64,000 nt of DNA from positions 1 through 64,000 of the forward strand of contig JAFQOT010000012.1 of assembly GCA_017403065.1 (NCBI GenBank), in the 5' to 3' direction. Positions within the stretch are counted from its first letter, which is position 1. Each line of letters begins with the position of its first letter. Shown one piece after another: positions 33,090 to 42,450 of this stretch. The notes beneath the pieces were generated by a model. It searched no databases and was not told the DNA's origin. It worked only from the letters and a program-made list of their open reading frames with translations. The DNA is from Clostridia bacterium. Its GTDB lineage: Bacteria; Bacillota; Clostridia; Oscillospirales; Acutalibacteraceae. A program made the position numbers and the translations under genes.

Positions 33090-34499
33090 TCAATTATTTT
33101 TAATTTTTCGTCTAAACACAGAAATCACATTACTGATAATCGGCCAAGCCAATATACATCCTATAATTGTTGCAACCACCGTTAGTAATATATTGGCAAC
33201 AATGCCACTAGTAAAATAATACAAAACGTAAACAAATGCCAATGCTACAATATTTTTGATGAAAACACCTTTATTTATTTTGATTTGTACATATTTTTTA
33301 ACATCTATAGTTCGTATAGTAAGCATTACTATATTCGCAGCAAAAGCGCCTATTGCAACACCCCAAATACCAAGCTTCTTTGTTAACAATAACACTATTA
33401 TAACATTTACAAAACCAGAAATCAAAGATGTATACATAATATTTTTTGTGTTCTTCTTACCCAAGTACGCAGTTCCTAAAAAAGAATTTAACGCCGATAT
33501 TCCTGCCGAAATTATCATAATTGGTATAAATACCCACACTGATTCATATTCATTTGACAAAAAATATAAAATATAAACCTTTGAAAGTGGCATCAAAACT
33601 ACCGACCCTGCAAAAAGAGCATTTATATATAGATTATATATATCGGTATAAGTCTCATCTTTCTCGTCTGTGTTATATACTGTGATGCCAATTTCTTGCC
33701 AAGCAAGATAAAAAATGCCAGTCACCATAGTAATTAATGTTGGAAAACGGTTTACAACAGCAAATAATCCTTGCATATCACGTCCGCAAACACCACCTAA
33801 ATAAAGACGGCTAAATGTAGTTATCATTTGCCAAGATAATGTATTGGGAATAAGCGGTATACTGTATTTTACCATTTCAAAAATAACTTTACGACTTATG
33901 GAATTAATAGAAATAAATCTGTATAGTTTTGCACCAAAAAACATAACAAAACATAACACAAAGGAAGTTCCTATAGCCGAAAGAAACAAGGCCTTTGCTT
34001 TGTATCCAAAGCCTAATATAAACATTAAATTCAATGCGACAGTTGTTAAGGTGCTTATTACACCGCCGAAAGCATATAACTTGTTATATCCTAAAGAACG
34101 TACTATTTGTTGAATAACAGTATGCCAAGCATGCATTACAAAATATATGTAAAACAAAACTAAATAACTTTTATTCAAAGAAAAAGCAACAAACGGCAGT
34201 ATAGCACAAGATGACGCCGTACCTAATACAAGCAGAAGAAAAGCATTAGAAATATATTTAGACTGTTCATCTCTGCCTTTAGCCTCAAGTAACATTCGTA
34301 TTACAGCGTCACTTATTTGAATAAAGATAATAGGATAAAGTAATGTTGTAAAACTCTGCGCTAAATCAAATTCTCCATAATCCGTAGGAGAAAGATAGCG
34401 TGTATAAAGCGGCAACATAAAAAATGCTAATATCTTGGTTGCAAAATTGCCGATGAAATATATTATAGAATTCTGAAAAAGTTTCTTTTTACTGTTCAT
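33090..34499 (-). CDS. oligosaccharide flippase (Wzx-like, MATE/MOP superfamily)
   Basis: A 469-residue protein with about 14 hydrophobic helices. The N-terminus SIIYFIGNFATKILAFFMLP, followed by LYTRYLSPTDYGEFDLAQSF, is a classical Wzx opening, and NTLSWQMITTFSRLYLGGVC and FLGTAYLGKKNTKNIMYTSL match internal family positions. It moves lipid-linked repeat units across the membrane for the Wzy polymerase encoded five genes later. Length is normal. Confidence 0.87.
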   Translation of the reverse strand: MNSKKKLFQNSIIYFIGNFATKILAFFMLPLYTRYLSPTDYGEFDLAQSFTTLLYPIIFIQISDAVIRMLLEAKGRDEQSKYISNAFLLLVLGTASSCAILPFVAFSLNKSYLVLFYIYFVMHAWHTVIQQIVRSLGYNKLYAFGGVISTLTTVALNLMFILGFGYKAKALFLSAIGTSFVLCFVMFFGAKLYRFISINSISRKVIFEMVKYSIPLIPNTLSWQMITTFSRLYLGGVCGRDMQGLFAVVNRFPTLITMVTGIFYLAWQEIGITVYNTDEKDETYTDIYNLYINALFAGSVVLMPLSKVYILYFLSNEYESVWVFIPIMIISAGISALNSFLGTAYLGKKNTKNIMYTSLISGFVNVIIVLLLTKKLGIWGVAIGAFAANIVMLTIRTIDVKKYVQIKINKGVFIKNIVALAFVYVLYYFTSGIVANILLTVVATIIGCILAWPIISNVISVFRRKIKNN

Positions 34500-34502
34500 A
34501 TA

Positions 34503-35987
34503 TTATCTTCTAATTTTCCTTAAAATTGTTTCTTTAATCCAAAAAACATAGGAACATATCCAATATAAATATCTGTGTTTTTTAATAGCAGAAGTCAGTC
34601 CACTATCTGGGTTAGTTGGATACTCTGCAAGTTCTTTCCAACAAATTTCAATAATGCGTTTATGAATTTTTTTCTGTTGTCTGTGTTTGCGATCAACAGT
34701 AACCCAAAGACTTAATATTTCACCGCAATTATACGGACTTACCATATCTATAACCGCATCAATTAAGAGGTGCGTTCTTTGATCCCAGCGACCGCAACGA
34801 TATTCCCAATAAAACATATCAAATGCAGAAATTCCCGACTTTTTACAATAAGGTTTTATTTCCTTGAGCCATTTTTTAAGTTCGCAGTAAGCTTCCCTGC
34901 TTGAATTATGAGCCTTTACAAGCAAATAAGAGGATGTACAAAAAAATTCAGGCAATAAATTTCCATAAACGCTTTTGCCGACAGGCGCAATGCCACCTGA
35001 CAAAAAATATCTTCCATTTAATTCACTTTGACTATATGTATAACAAAGCGAAGGTGTAAAAGTTTCAGGATCATTCTCTATTTCATTAGCATAATATTCT
35101 ATCAACTCATCAGTAGCTGTTAAATCAGGAATTTGCATATAATCAAGATTATAATCATCAGCAATTTTTTTAGGAATAACTATATCAGAGGTATTGTGGG
35201 TAAAATGCTTGTGGCGATAGGTATAATACTTGATCTTTGATGCATTTTCTTTACCTATAGCAGCAAGAATTGTACGACTGTCAATACCTCCAGTTAAAGG
35301 CAAAGACCACTCACCGCGTTTTAGCAAACCTTTCAATATATTACGAAGATATTCAGCCGTAACTGCACAAACTTCTTCAAGATTTCCCTTTTTATAAGAA
35401 TCGTTTGGGAAAAATCTTTCCGACTTGACATCAGATAAATTCAATATATGATTAGGTAATACCGATTTAATTTCCTTATACATTGTGCGGTCATTTGGTA
35501 ATGCCTCGCCTATGTTGGTGTTTTTCTTGATTTTTATTGCCTCGGGATCCTCGGTATATCCCAAAATATCTGCAAGCAATTTTGCATTAGAACATACAAC
35601 TGTACTTTTCTTATATACTGCATAATTTATAGCATACGTAGAACAAGCATCAGGTAGCATTACAATTTCACCATTTGAAACGGCTATAATTACATAGTGA
35701 CCTGCAATATACTGTCCCTCTTTAATAAGCGCTTGTTTTGACTCACAAAAAGCCGAAAGTAATCCATTGGCAATATCATTATTTGTAAGATTACTGTCTC
35801 TACAGTCAACGAAGATTCCTAAAACAATTATCCTCTTATCACCACAAGTTTTATCAGCAATATCAAGTGATTGAGCATCATAGTATAAAACATATTCATC
35901 AGTTACATTAACTTTCTCATGAAAACTGTAATCAATATCATTTTTATTACATAAAAGATATGCTTTACGGTTTTTCTTTGTCATCAT
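34503..35987 (-). CDS. asparagine synthase-like protein without glutaminase nucleophile
   Basis: Residues about 215-490 hold an AsnB-type ATP-pyrophosphatase domain: WSLPLTGGIDSRTILAAIG is the PP-loop (SGGxDS form with Thr for the first Ser), and SGGIAPVGKSVYG follows. The first 200 residues resemble the class II glutaminase fold (GHYVIIAVSNGEIVMLPDAC) but the chain does not begin Met-Cys, so the nucleophilic cysteine is missing and glutamine hydrolysis is unlikely. In O-antigen clusters such proteins (WbpS-like) are thought to amidate uronic acids. The GlcNAc3NAcA-type uronate made by neighbouring genes would be a fitting target; free ammonia or another amine may be used. Confidence 0.75.
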   Translation of the reverse strand: MMTKKNRKAYLLCNKNDIDYSFHEKVNVTDEYVLYYDAQSLDIADKTCGDKRIIVLGIFVDCRDSNLTNNDIANGLLSAFCESKQALIKEGQYIAGHYVIIAVSNGEIVMLPDACSTYAINYAVYKKSTVVCSNAKLLADILGYTEDPEAIKIKKNTNIGEALPNDRTMYKEIKSVLPNHILNLSDVKSERFFPNDSYKKGNLEEVCAVTAEYLRNILKGLLKRGEWSLPLTGGIDSRTILAAIGKENASKIKYYTYRHKHFTHNTSDIVIPKKIADDYNLDYMQIPDLTATDELIEYYANEIENDPETFTPSLCYTYSQSELNGRYFLSGGIAPVGKSVYGNLLPEFFCTSSYLLVKAHNSSREAYCELKKWLKEIKPYCKKSGISAFDMFYWEYRCGRWDQRTHLLIDAVIDMVSPYNCGEILSLWVTVDRKHRQQKKIHKRIIEICWKELAEYPTNPDSGLTSAIKKHRYLYWICSYVFWIKETILRKIRR

Positions 35988-36012
35988 GCTCTTTCACTCC
36001 GAACCTTTAAGA

Positions 36013-37122
36013 TTATTCTAAAATGCTTGAATACATATTAAGTAACTTTTCTATTTCTTTTTCCCAAGAATATATATTCATAACGGCATTATAGCCGTTA
36101 ACTCCCATTTTCTCAGCTTGTTCAGGATTTTCGGTTAAAAACTTTATTGCATCAGTAATAGCATTTACATCATACGGATTAACACAAATACCGCAGTTAT
36201 GTATGTCTATTATTTCCTTCCAAAGCGGTATATCTGAACAAATTATTGCGATACCGTGGCTCATATATTCAAACATTTTTATGCATAACGCATTCATAGC
36301 ATTCGTTGTTGGATGTTCAATCAAAAAGCCTATTTTAACATTGCTCATTGTTTTCTGCAGTTCGCTAAAAGGTACAATTCCGTGAAAAGAAATACTATCT
36401 TGTGGACAAACTTCAAGCATTTCTTCTTTTAAAGTGGTAGGTCTTAATTCACCGTAAACATTAAAGTGAACTCGAGCGTTTTTGCAAGCCTCTGCCATTT
36501 GAATTGCGCCACGATTTTTAGTAAGACATATACCTGTATAAGCAGCATCAATCGTTCTATCTGCATATAAACTTGGTTCACTTAAATTTTCAATTATTGG
36601 ATAATTACATATATCCACAACATTTTTCCCGCCCCATAGACGATACTTTTCTGCAAGATATGGTGTTGCTGTAATAACTCCCGAAAGTTTTCTTGCCGCC
36701 TTTATTTCGTTTCGTTCAAGCAGTTTGGAAAAAAGACCTTTTAATAATTTAGGTATCCAATCTTTTTCATATACCGAACCGACAACATCCTCGTGAATAT
36801 CATAAACCACTTTATAGCCATGTTTAACAAGCTTAAGACCAATATTCACAAGTTCTGAATCTTCAATATGGTAAATATCGGCATTTATTTCAAGCGCCTT
36901 TTTATATACTCTATCGGTTGATAATAACATTCTTTTAATTCTATTATTTTCTTTTTTGACCGATATTATGTTAACTCCGTTTTTAATTTCATCGGGTCTG
37001 CCATCAGCGCAAATTAGCGTTACCTCATAGCCGTTTTTGCGAAGAGAAGTTGCTTCTTTTTCAAATACGCGAGAATCCGTTCTCAAGTGAACAGATGTTA
37101 AAATACATGCCTTCAATTTCAA
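36013..37122 (-). CDS. glycosyltransferase family 4
   Basis: GT-B fold, 369 residues. LTSVHLRTDSRVFEKEATSL at the N-terminus is common in capsule and O-antigen family 4 transferases; VVYDIHEDVVG and GVITATPYLAEKYR mark the first domain. The donor region is somewhat degenerate: FLIEHPTTNAMNALCIKMFE and YMSHGIAIICSDIPLWKEII correspond to the E-x7-E segment, with glutamates conserved. Start overlaps the end of the WbqC-family gene by 4 bases, so translation is coupled. Sugar specificity unknown. Confidence 0.82.
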   Translation of the reverse strand: MKLKACILTSVHLRTDSRVFEKEATSLRKNGYEVTLICADGRPDEIKNGVNIISVKKENNRIKRMLLSTDRVYKKALEINADIYHIEDSELVNIGLKLVKHGYKVVYDIHEDVVGSVYEKDWIPKLLKGLFSKLLERNEIKAARKLSGVITATPYLAEKYRLWGGKNVVDICNYPIIENLSEPSLYADRTIDAAYTGICLTKNRGAIQMAEACKNARVHFNVYGELRPTTLKEEMLEVCPQDSISFHGIVPFSELQKTMSNVKIGFLIEHPTTNAMNALCIKMFEYMSHGIAIICSDIPLWKEIIDIHNCGICVNPYDVNAITDAIKFLTENPEQAEKMGVNGYNAVMNIYSWEKEIEKLLNMYSSILE

Positions 37123-37832
37123 TCTTCCTTTTGCTGTAAAGTTTGCTTCAAAAGCTCACGCGAATCATCTATTCCTATATTAAACAACATATCAAGCCCA
37201 CATAAACCAGGCACAAAATTTTCAGTATATATCTGTTTGTATTCAGGAAGGGTAAACTTTTGAAATTGAACCTTTATGCCCTCTTTATCAAAGGACTCCA
37301 CATCCATATATTTTCTTGCTCCATTACCTGAAAGATAAATATCGGCATTAACTTCTTTGCACAAATCCAATACCAAATCATTTTTTTTACCTGCGGTTTC
37401 AGGAAGCTCGCTTTGATAAATCAATTTTGTTTTGACGTCTAATAATTCACGCATAAGTAATACCGATTGATTAGTAACTTCAAACAAGGTTTTATACTCT
37501 TTTTCAAATAAGCCGCCTATTACATCCCAAATTTCTTTAAAGTAAGGCGCTTTTGAATAGGTATCCTTAATAAAATTTATATGATTTTTCTGCCAGGGTA
37601 CCGCAGAGTTAATTTCTAATTGCCGATATTTCCTATGCATATAATCCTTTTTGTTAAAAGGTATGGTAATATATTTTTCAGAACCATTTTTGCATAAAAG
37701 CTTATGCCTGAACATAAATGAACTATCACTTAACTGTACGTCATCCAAAATAATAAACGCATCTGATTTAGCCATCTTGTTCATATATCCCAACCAAGGG
37801 AAATAATGTAATTGATGTATACCAACCTTCAT
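37119..37832 (-). CDS. WbqC family protein
   Basis: A 237-residue member of the WbqC-like family. GIHQLHYFPWLGYMNKMAKS and DAFIILDDVQLSDSSFMFRH are the hallmark N-terminal stretch (xHQPxYxPWxGYxxKxxxxDxFxxxDDVQ), and YLSGNGARKYMD follows at about residue 165. The family occurs in glycan clusters and is believed to work with acyl- or formyl-type modification of amino sugars, but its exact reaction is unsettled. Here it is next to two family 4 transferases and two acetyltransferase-like genes, which fits a sugar N-acyl modification. Confidence 0.85.
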   Translation of the reverse strand: MKVGIHQLHYFPWLGYMNKMAKSDAFIILDDVQLSDSSFMFRHKLLCKNGSEKYITIPFNKKDYMHRKYRQLEINSAVPWQKNHINFIKDTYSKAPYFKEIWDVIGGLFEKEYKTLFEVTNQSVLLMRELLDVKTKLIYQSELPETAGKKNDLVLDLCKEVNADIYLSGNGARKYMDVESFDKEGIKVQFQKFTLPEYKQIYTENFVPGLCGLDMLFNIGIDDSRELLKQTLQQKED

Positions 37833-37872
37833 ATCTGTTATAAAATACTTTGCAAGTATTTTCCTTTCTTTA

Positions 37873-39114
37873 TCAATCAGTTACTTCCATAATTTCCATT
37901 AATTTTGCTGTAAGATTTTTAAAATCGTAATCCTTTGCGGCTTTTTTACTGCCTTCACACATTTTATCATACTCTTGCTTAGGCATATTAAAAAATTCTT
38001 TAATTGCTTCTGCTAAAGCTTCAGGTGTTTGCGTTTTTAGCGTTTTACCTGCATTGTATTTTTCAATCAAATCGTATGCTACAGGCAAATCCGAAATAAT
38101 AGGTTTTCCGCTTGCGAAATAGTCAAATAATTTATTAAGACTACAACCAAAACGCATTATGGGTGTTCCTGTCACATGAATTAAATTTATATCCCCTTTT
38201 GATAACACATAAGGTATATACTTTTTATTTACAGAGCCTTTAAAAACTATATTTTTAAGGGCTTTTTCCTCGCAAATCGTTTCAAGTTTAGCACGCTCGT
38301 CACCGTCACCGTAAATAATAAACTTGATTTTAGGAATATCCTGCAATTTTTCTGCAACATCAATAAGCATACCTAGACCGTTAACTCTGCGAACTGCGCC
38401 AGTATACATAATTTTGAACGTATCTGGTGAATCTAAGTCTTTATCTTCAAGCTTGTTCATTCCACAACATTCAATGTATTGTTCCAAATCTATACCGTTA
38501 TTAATATGAAAAACCTTTTTTTCGTCAATATGGCCACCGTGAGATTTATCCCAACCTTTTTCACGGATATAATCTATTCCGCCCTCCATAGTAAATATTA
38601 TTTTAGGAGCTTTAGTATATAGATTTCTTTCATAACTGTATAATAGCTTCATTAAAATATTTTTAGCAGAAATAATACCATAAGAAACAAAAGTTTCGGG
38701 CCAAAGGTCTGCAATTTCAGCTACACATTTACATTTATATTTTTTAGCCAGCTTGATACCGCACATACAAGCCATAGGTGTTACAGACGTTGCAAGAATA
38801 GCATCAGGCTTTTCAAATCTTTTACAAACCTTAGGTAACCTTAATGGATACTGAAACATATTAAGTATTCTTGCTATACTGTTTCCTGCATAAGATGAAG
38901 TTTTTACATAAACATAATGTATTCCGTCCACATAATCTTCCTTGTATAAAGAGCCATCATTTATAAGATTAGTGTTTGAATTATGTACTGTAGAAGCTGC
39001 AAAAATTGTAACATCATGACCTGCTTCTATTAAATACTTTGCAAAATTTGCAGGCCTCGCTAACGGGTAATATTTTGTTGGCACAGCATAATGGTTTATA
39101 AGCCAAATTTTCAT
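37873..39114 (-). CDS. glycosyltransferase family 4 (WbuB-like)
   Basis: A 413-residue GT-B transferase. IWLINHYAVPTKYYPLARPA, then NFAKYLIEAGHDVTIFAAS is the opening of the WbuB-like subgroup, which adds amino sugars to a lipid-linked acceptor. IMYTGAVRRVNGLGMLIDVA and FGCSLNKLFDYFASGKPIIS carry the donor phosphate and E/K contacts. Its start overlaps the end of the following 3' neighbour's reading frame by 4 bases. It may act second, after the initiating phosphoglycosyltransferase encoded just upstream in the operon. Confidence 0.85.
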   Translation of the reverse strand: MKIWLINHYAVPTKYYPLARPANFAKYLIEAGHDVTIFAASTVHNSNTNLINDGSLYKEDYVDGIHYVYVKTSSYAGNSIARILNMFQYPLRLPKVCKRFEKPDAILATSVTPMACMCGIKLAKKYKCKCVAEIADLWPETFVSYGIISAKNILMKLLYSYERNLYTKAPKIIFTMEGGIDYIREKGWDKSHGGHIDEKKVFHINNGIDLEQYIECCGMNKLEDKDLDSPDTFKIMYTGAVRRVNGLGMLIDVAEKLQDIPKIKFIIYGDGDERAKLETICEEKALKNIVFKGSVNKKYIPYVLSKGDINLIHVTGTPIMRFGCSLNKLFDYFASGKPIISDLPVAYDLIEKYNAGKTLKTQTPEALAEAIKEFFNMPKQEYDKMCEGSKKAAKDYDFKNLTAKLMEIMEVTD

Positions 39115-39962
39115 ATATTTCGTCCTTTAACTTTTTTACATTTTCTTGCTATAATATCCATTTTAATAATAGCATCTATACTATGAAATATATTAACTTT
39201 TTTTCCAATTTTTTCTATGGGTTTTTTAAATATGCGTAACACTTTAACAGCAGCTTTCATTATCGGACGATAAGCTATATTTAAATTACAATAAGCCTTT
39301 CTAAAAGAAAAATGTTCTTCATAAAACGACTGCATACTCGTAACGTGATTAATAGTTCGTTCACCGCTAAAAACATAATCCAAATCTAAAGTATTAAGAT
39401 AGTAGTCAAGCATAACATATGTCAATGCCTCTGCAATACGTAACCCTAAGAAATCAGGATGATATTTTGACTCAGAAAAATCAACGCATTTATCAAACTT
39501 AATACATTTTCTATATGCCACAAGCTTTCCGTTTGTTTTTAAAAAAGCTCCCCAACACTCAATATTACTGGATTTATCAAGCATTTCTTTTTCAAAAAAT
39601 TCTTCTTTGGATAATTCTTTTGAAAATTCATACTTAGAAAAGGCTCTGGTATAAACCTCATATATTTCATCAATATACTCTAAAGTATCAAGTTGTCTTA
39701 CTTCAACATTTTTAAGACCGCTTATAATTTTTTTACGCTTTTTAGATTTCATATCATCAAGCGAAATTTTTCCGTCTCTAATACAAAACCACCACTCAGT
39801 TTCATAACCGCAATCAAAATCGGTTGTCCACCTTGCGAGCAGAGGTTTTTTCGGATTTTTCCAAATAGTTCCGTCGGTAATAACAGATGTATCGGCTTCT
39901 TCGTGCGGAGCCTTTTTAGGAAGCATCGCACGATTATAATAATACCAATTCTCTGTTTTCAT
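39111..39962 (-). CDS. unrecognised protein of the polysaccharide operon, possible GNAT fold
   Basis: I cannot name a family with confidence. The middle of the 283-residue chain (EYIDEIYEVYTRAFSKYEFS, then CWGAFLKTNGKLVAYRKCIK and LGLRIAEALTYVMLDYYLNT) has the strand-helix rhythm of a GNAT or FemAB-like acyltransferase, but no acetyl-CoA loop is clear. The C-terminal 60 residues are basic and amphipathic (IMKAAVKVLRIFKKPIEKIG), suggesting membrane association. The start is chosen at 39962 with GGTGA 5 bases upstream; a GTG three codons earlier is an alternative. It lies beside a clear GNAT gene. Confidence 0.6.
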   Translation of the reverse strand: MKTENWYYYNRAMLPKKAPHEEADTSVITDGTIWKNPKKPLLARWTTDFDCGYETEWWFCIRDGKISLDDMKSKKRKKIISGLKNVEVRQLDTLEYIDEIYEVYTRAFSKYEFSKELSKEEFFEKEMLDKSSNIECWGAFLKTNGKLVAYRKCIKFDKCVDFSESKYHPDFLGLRIAEALTYVMLDYYLNTLDLDYVFSGERTINHVTSMQSFYEEHFSFRKAYCNLNIAYRPIMKAAVKVLRIFKKPIEKIGKKVNIFHSIDAIIKMDIIARKCKKVKGRNI

Positions 39963-39980
39963 TATTTTCACCGCGATTCT

Positions 39981-40472
39981 TTAAGAAATTTTTACTTTTT
40001 GATGCTTTCCTGTTTTAGAACGGATAACACAATATCCTGTTTCTATAAAGCCTGCTTTTTTGATACCTTTTATTGAAGCAATATTTGTGTCATCAACTAT
40101 CATATAAAAATTAGATGCATTTTCCAATGTTTTAACAATAAAATCAAGAGTTTGCGGATAATAACCTTTTCCCCTTGCAGATTCATTAGTAAAGCAAGGA
40201 CCGATTTCATAATCACACTTATTTAAAAACGGAAATTTTCTGCAACTTGGTACAACCAAAGAGGTGTGTAAAATCTTACCTTCTTGCTCTACATAAAAAA
40301 TCCGCGCCTTACCATAAGTTGTTACACACCACATTATTCTTGATAAAAATAAATTAAAATTAAAAGCTTCACCCTTTATAAAAAGACTGAAAATTTTTAA
40401 ATTTTGGCACTTGACCGATACTTTACAAGGTAAACGTTCTGCATTTTTATCAAGATAATATAGTCTTCTCAT
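39981..40472 (-). CDS. GNAT family N-acetyltransferase
   Basis: A 163-residue acetyltransferase. CDYEIGPCFTNESARGKGYY is the strand 4 to helix 3 region with the acetyl-CoA pyrophosphate loop (R-G-K-G-Y), and NIASIKGIKKAGFIETGYC is motif B. In the operon it follows the initiating phosphoglycosyltransferase by 5 bases. It may acetylate the 4-amino group created by the PglE-like aminotransferase two genes upstream, as PglD does in the diNAcBac pathway, though it is a GNAT and not a hexapeptide protein like PglD. Confidence 0.8.
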   Translation of the reverse strand: MRRLYYLDKNAERLPCKVSVKCQNLKIFSLFIKGEAFNFNLFLSRIMWCVTTYGKARIFYVEQEGKILHTSLVVPSCRKFPFLNKCDYEIGPCFTNESARGKGYYPQTLDFIVKTLENASNFYMIVDDTNIASIKGIKKAGFIETGYCVIRSKTGKHQKVKIS

Positions 40473-40477
40473 ACCAA

Positions 40478-41158
40478 TTATTTGCCTTTCATCAACAAAA
40501 GTGACTCAGCTAAATTTTGGCGGTAATCATCCTCTGTAACAGCACCTGTTCTTAACAAATAGTCACCAAAATCTTCTGCCGTTTCCATATTTTCATCATT
40601 TATATTTTCTCTTTTGAAAACTTTAATCAGTGTTTCAAATATTATTCTTATATCACCAAAAAATGTTACATTTTCTATGTACTCTAAATCAAAAGCCAGT
40701 TTGTTTTCCCACTTAATAGCGTTTCTTCCGTTTACCTGAGCAAGACCAGAAAGTCCAGGGCGAACAGTATGACGAAGCCGTTGCGTATCGGTCATAAACA
40801 CCATATCACGCACCAACTGGGGCCTTGGCCCTACAACCGCCATATCACCCTTTAGGATATTAAAAAGTTCCGGTAGTTCATCTAAAGAAGTTGAACGTAA
40901 AAATTTACCATATTTTGTAAGACGTATATCATCAGGTAAAAAATTTCCGTCCGAATCCTTTTCGCAGGTCATTGTTCGGAATTTTATAAGCCTGAATATC
41001 TTTTCGTCTTTACCCGGACGCAACTGCGTAAAAAACGGATTACCCTTCATTGCAAAAGCGCCAACCACAGTTAAAACTAAAATCACAGGGGATAAAACAA
41101 TTAAAGCGCAAAGTGACAGAAAAAAATCCAAAGGCCGTTTTAGGTATTTTTCATACAT
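40478..41158 (-). CDS. initiating phosphoglycosyltransferase (PglC/WcaJ-type sugar transferase)
   Basis: Transfers a phospho-sugar from a UDP-sugar to undecaprenyl phosphate, starting repeat-unit synthesis. The small monotopic form: a re-entrant hydrophobic helix (YLKRPLDFFLSLCALIVLSP, residues 4-23), KFRTMTCEKD, STSLDELPELFNILKGDMAV with the catalytic Asp-Glu pair (about residue 95), and VGPRPQLV. 226 residues fits the PglC/EpsL group without the WcaJ N-terminal domain. An additional 30-residue acidic tail (ENMETAEDFGDYLLRTGAV) is present. The upstream PglE-like aminotransferase suggests that the first sugar is an amino-trideoxy sugar. Confidence 0.9.
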   Translation of the reverse strand: MYEKYLKRPLDFFLSLCALIVLSPVILVLTVVGAFAMKGNPFFTQLRPGKDEKIFRLIKFRTMTCEKDSDGNFLPDDIRLTKYGKFLRSTSLDELPELFNILKGDMAVVGPRPQLVRDMVFMTDTQRLRHTVRPGLSGLAQVNGRNAIKWENKLAFDLEYIENVTFFGDIRIIFETLIKVFKRENINDENMETAEDFGDYLLRTGAVTEDDYRQNLAESLLLMKGK

Positions 41159-41169
41159 AGCCTAACCCC

Positions 41170-42306
41170 TTAAAACATACTTTTTATTATTTCAATTATG
41201 ATATCCTGTTGTTCAGCCGTCATTTTGATATCACTTGGCAGACAAAGTCCCCGCGCGAAAATCTGCTCACCAACTGAAGTATCCGATATACTTATAAAAT
41301 CGTTATCTTTGAATACCGGCTGCATGTGCATTGGTTTCCAAATCGGGCGCGCCTCGACATTGGCGTCGTTGAGTTTATCCATAATACTCATCGGGTCGAC
41401 AGCGCAGTCCTCATCAATAAGGATACAGGAAAGCCAGAAATTCGGTCTTGTATTTTTAAGATACGGATTCATCTTTACAGGCAGATTTTTAAAGCCTTGC
41501 TCGTATCTGCGGTAAATCTTCTCTTTTGCCTCTCTGTGCTCTTCAAGGTGGATAAGTTGACCTCTACCGATACCCGCAACAACATTAGACATACGGTAAT
41601 TATAACCGATTTCCTCATGCTGATACCAAGGTGCCGACTCTCTGGCCTGAGTAGCCCAGAAAAGTGCCTTGTCCCGCGCCTTTTTATCGTTAGTTATAAG
41701 CATACCGCCGCCCGAAGAAGTGATAATCTTATTACCGTTGAAACTAACAATATTATAGTTACCGAAGGTGCCGCATTGACAACCCTTATATGTCGCTGAA
41801 AGCGCCTCTGCCGCATCCTCAATAAGTATAGCATTATGCTTTTTGCAGATATCTAAGATTTCATCCATTTTAGCGGGTGAACCGTAAAGATGGGCAAGGA
41901 CAACAACCTTAGTATTCGGATATTTCTCAAAAGCTTTTTGAAGAGCTACGGGGTCCATATTCCAAGTATCAAATTCGGAATCTATAAATACCTGTTTTGC
42001 GCCCTCATATGATACGGGATTTACCGTTGCGGCAAAAGTGGTATCCGAACAAAACACCGTATCGCCCGCCTTTACCCCAGCAAGTTTCATCGCAAGATGG
42101 AGTGCGGCAGTTCCTGCTGACAGGGCAAGACAATGATATGTATCATCGAGATTTTGGCTGAGATATTCAGACATTTCAGCCTCAAAGCCGTCACAGTTGA
42201 ACCCAAGTGGAGCTATCCAGTTTTTATCGAACGCCTCTTTAATAAACTGCATTTCCTCACCGTGCACAGTTGCAGTAGAAAGAAAAATTCGCTTTTCAAA
42301 TCTCAT
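41170..42306 (-). CDS. DegT/DnrJ/EryC1 aminotransferase (PglE-like), first gene of the polysaccharide operon
   Basis: PLP sugar aminotransferase of 378 residues. LSAGTAALHLAM, LIEDAAEALSATYKG and IVSFNGNKIITSSGGGMLIT with the Schiff-base lysine (about residue 180) are clear. SFNGNKIITSSGGGM is the variant of PglE/WeeJ-type enzymes acting on UDP-4-keto-6-deoxy-GlcNAc. The 4,6-dehydratase that would make that substrate is not in this window. The start at 42306 follows GGAAGTG by 9 bases; a long upstream in-frame extension has no such site. A near-consensus promoter lies 74-102 bases upstream. Base composition here is less AT-rich than in the rest of the cluster. Confidence 0.87.
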   Translation of the reverse strand: MRFEKRIFLSTATVHGEEMQFIKEAFDKNWIAPLGFNCDGFEAEMSEYLSQNLDDTYHCLALSAGTAALHLAMKLAGVKAGDTVFCSDTTFAATVNPVSYEGAKQVFIDSEFDTWNMDPVALQKAFEKYPNTKVVVLAHLYGSPAKMDEILDICKKHNAILIEDAAEALSATYKGCQCGTFGNYNIVSFNGNKIITSSGGGMLITNDKKARDKALFWATQARESAPWYQHEEIGYNYRMSNVVAGIGRGQLIHLEEHREAKEKIYRRYEQGFKNLPVKMNPYLKNTRPNFWLSCILIDEDCAVDPMSIMDKLNDANVEARPIWKPMHMQPVFKDNDFISISDTSVGEQIFARGLCLPSDIKMTAEQQDIIIEIIKSMF

Positions 42307-42379
42307 TTTTTTACACTTCCAATACCCAATATCAAAATATAAGCAGGACATAACCATTATATAATATGTATATATAAAC

Positions 42380-42408
42380 ATAATACTACTTTACAAGGCA
42401 AATGTCAA
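42380..42408 (-). promoter_or_regulatory. main promoter of the polysaccharide operon
   Basis: On the minus strand TTGACA, 17-base spacer, TATTAT. Transcription would start near 42373, giving a leader of about 67 bases and then roughly 21.5 kb of co-oriented genes with no other clear promoter. No anti-terminator gene is seen in the cluster. Confidence 0.75.
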
Positions 42409-42450
42409 TGTAAAAAACATGGGATTATTGTCACTTTTGCCCAAAAATTT

